Shown one piece after another: positions 5,134 to 5,553 of a stretch of DNA of 5,553 bases. Under the pieces are notes generated by a model. That model was given only the letters and a program-made list of their open reading frames with translations, was not told the origin of the DNA and ran no database searches. Positions within the stretch are counted from its first letter, which is position 1. Each line of letters opens with the position of its first letter. This DNA is from Zoogloeaceae bacterium (GTDB lineage Bacteria; Pseudomonadota; Gammaproteobacteria; Burkholderiales; Rhodocyclaceae): positions 1-5,553 of the forward strand of contig JAIRZG010000213.1 in NCBI GenBank assembly GCA_031267345.1, written 5' to 3'. The position numbers and the translations under genes are program-made.

Positions 5134-5553
5134 CTAGACTCCTCCGTGTTGGCCGGGTTGCGTTGCGCGCAGTCGGGCGAGATAGGGGCCGAAACCTTGT
5201 TCGCCCAGCCAGAAGTGCAGCAGATGGTCGACGCCATTAGTGGTGAGCGTCGCGCCCGCCAGCGCATCGACTTGATGCCCTGCCGCCGGATTGGTTTTAT
5301 CGACGCCGCCTTTGATAATCTGGATATTGGGCTTGCCGTCGGCGTCAAACAGGGTTTTGCCCGGCCACAGCGATTTCCATTTCGGGTTATCCACTTCGCC
5401 GCCCAAACCAGGCGTTTCGCCGTGCTGGTAGAAGCCCAGGCCGATGACGGTGTTCAGGTCGGGCTTCAAGGCGAGAAAGCCGTACAGGGTCGACCACAAA
5501 CCGTAGCCACGGATGGGCAGAATCAGGGCTTCCAGCGCGCCCGCTTCATCTTC
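5134..5553 (-). CDS. nqrC: Na+-translocating NADH:quinone oxidoreductase subunit C, C-terminal part (runs off window)
   Basis: NqrC is a membrane-anchored subunit whose large domain faces the periplasm and carries covalently bound FMN, relaying electrons towards NqrB. The frame stays open to the right edge; 139 residues are visible, about the C-terminal half of a protein usually near 260 residues, and the N-terminal membrane anchor lies outside. The conserved GETPGLGGEVDNPKWK stretch is present. The FMN attachment motif reads DALAGATLT, fitting the DxxxGAT pattern recognised by the flavin transferase ApbE; the modified Thr codon is at 5248-5250. The position before GAT is Ala, where Vibrio NqrC has Ser. 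The stop TAG lies 2 bp before the nqrD start. Confidence 0.95.
   Translation of the reverse strand, partial: EDEAGALEALILPIRGYGLWSTLYGFLALKPDLNTVIGLGFYQHGETPGLGGEVDNPKWKSLWPGKTLFDADGKPNIQIIKGGVDKTNPAAGHQVDALAGATLTTNGVDHLLHFWLGEQGFGPYLARLRATQPGQHGGV
5139..5145 (-). promoter_or_regulatory. Ribosome binding site of nqrD
   Basis: GGAGGAG on the minus strand, inside the last codons of nqrC and 7 nt before the nqrD ATG. It is the strongest Shine-Dalgarno sequence in the window. Confidence 0.8.

Noticed and set aside
3647..5137. A 496-codon open frame on the plus strand opposite nqrD, the inserted gene and nqrE
   Set aside because: It lies antisense to well-supported genes, has His/Asp/Arg-rich low-complexity sequence typical of GC-rich shadow frames, and shows no recognisable domain.

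Overview
The window is the distal part of a Na+-translocating NADH:quinone oxidoreductase (Na+-NQR) operon, read entirely on the minus strand from right to left, with the edge of an AT-rich restriction-modification-type locus beyond it. NqrC, NqrD, NqrE and NqrF are recognisable from family sequence and from their cofactor residues. The NqrE and NqrF sequences look gammaproteobacterial, the host DNA is GC-rich, and Na+-NQR is a bacterial inner-membrane respiratory pump. A diderm gammaproteobacterium is therefore the best guess; I cannot name the genus.

Layout along the transcript: nqrC (C-terminal half, 5553-5134), nqrD (5131-4469), an unrecognised secreted Cys-containing protein (4447-3836), nqrE (3816-3208), a second unrecognised secreted protein made of two homologous Cys-rich repeats (3198-2248), a small unrecognised membrane protein (2258-1905), and nqrF (1908-682). 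Gaps are 2 to 21 bp, or the genes overlap (11 bp and 4 bp), so this reads as one transcription unit. In the canonical operon nqrD, nqrE and nqrF are adjacent. Here two exported proteins and one membrane protein sit at the D/E and E/F junctions, which is the most interesting feature of the window.

After nqrF there is a 269-bp non-coding stretch (681-413) without a convincing terminator. Composition then drops to AT-rich, and a gene running off the left edge (412-1) encodes an excisionase/MerR-like helix-turn-helix followed by the start of an N6-adenine DNA methyltransferase (a YYTP...IV motif). It has its own ribosome binding site and a possible operator upstream, and looks like horizontally acquired DNA inserted downstream of nqrF, where apbE and/or nqrM are often found.

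How the genes work together: NqrF takes electrons from NADH through FAD and a 2Fe-2S centre. NqrD and NqrE jointly hold an intramembrane 2Fe-2S centre, and NqrC carries covalent FMN. NqrA and NqrB should lie to the right, outside the window. The three extra proteins could be accessory, assembly or unrelated envelope proteins; the sequence alone gives only their position, export signals and cysteine patterns.
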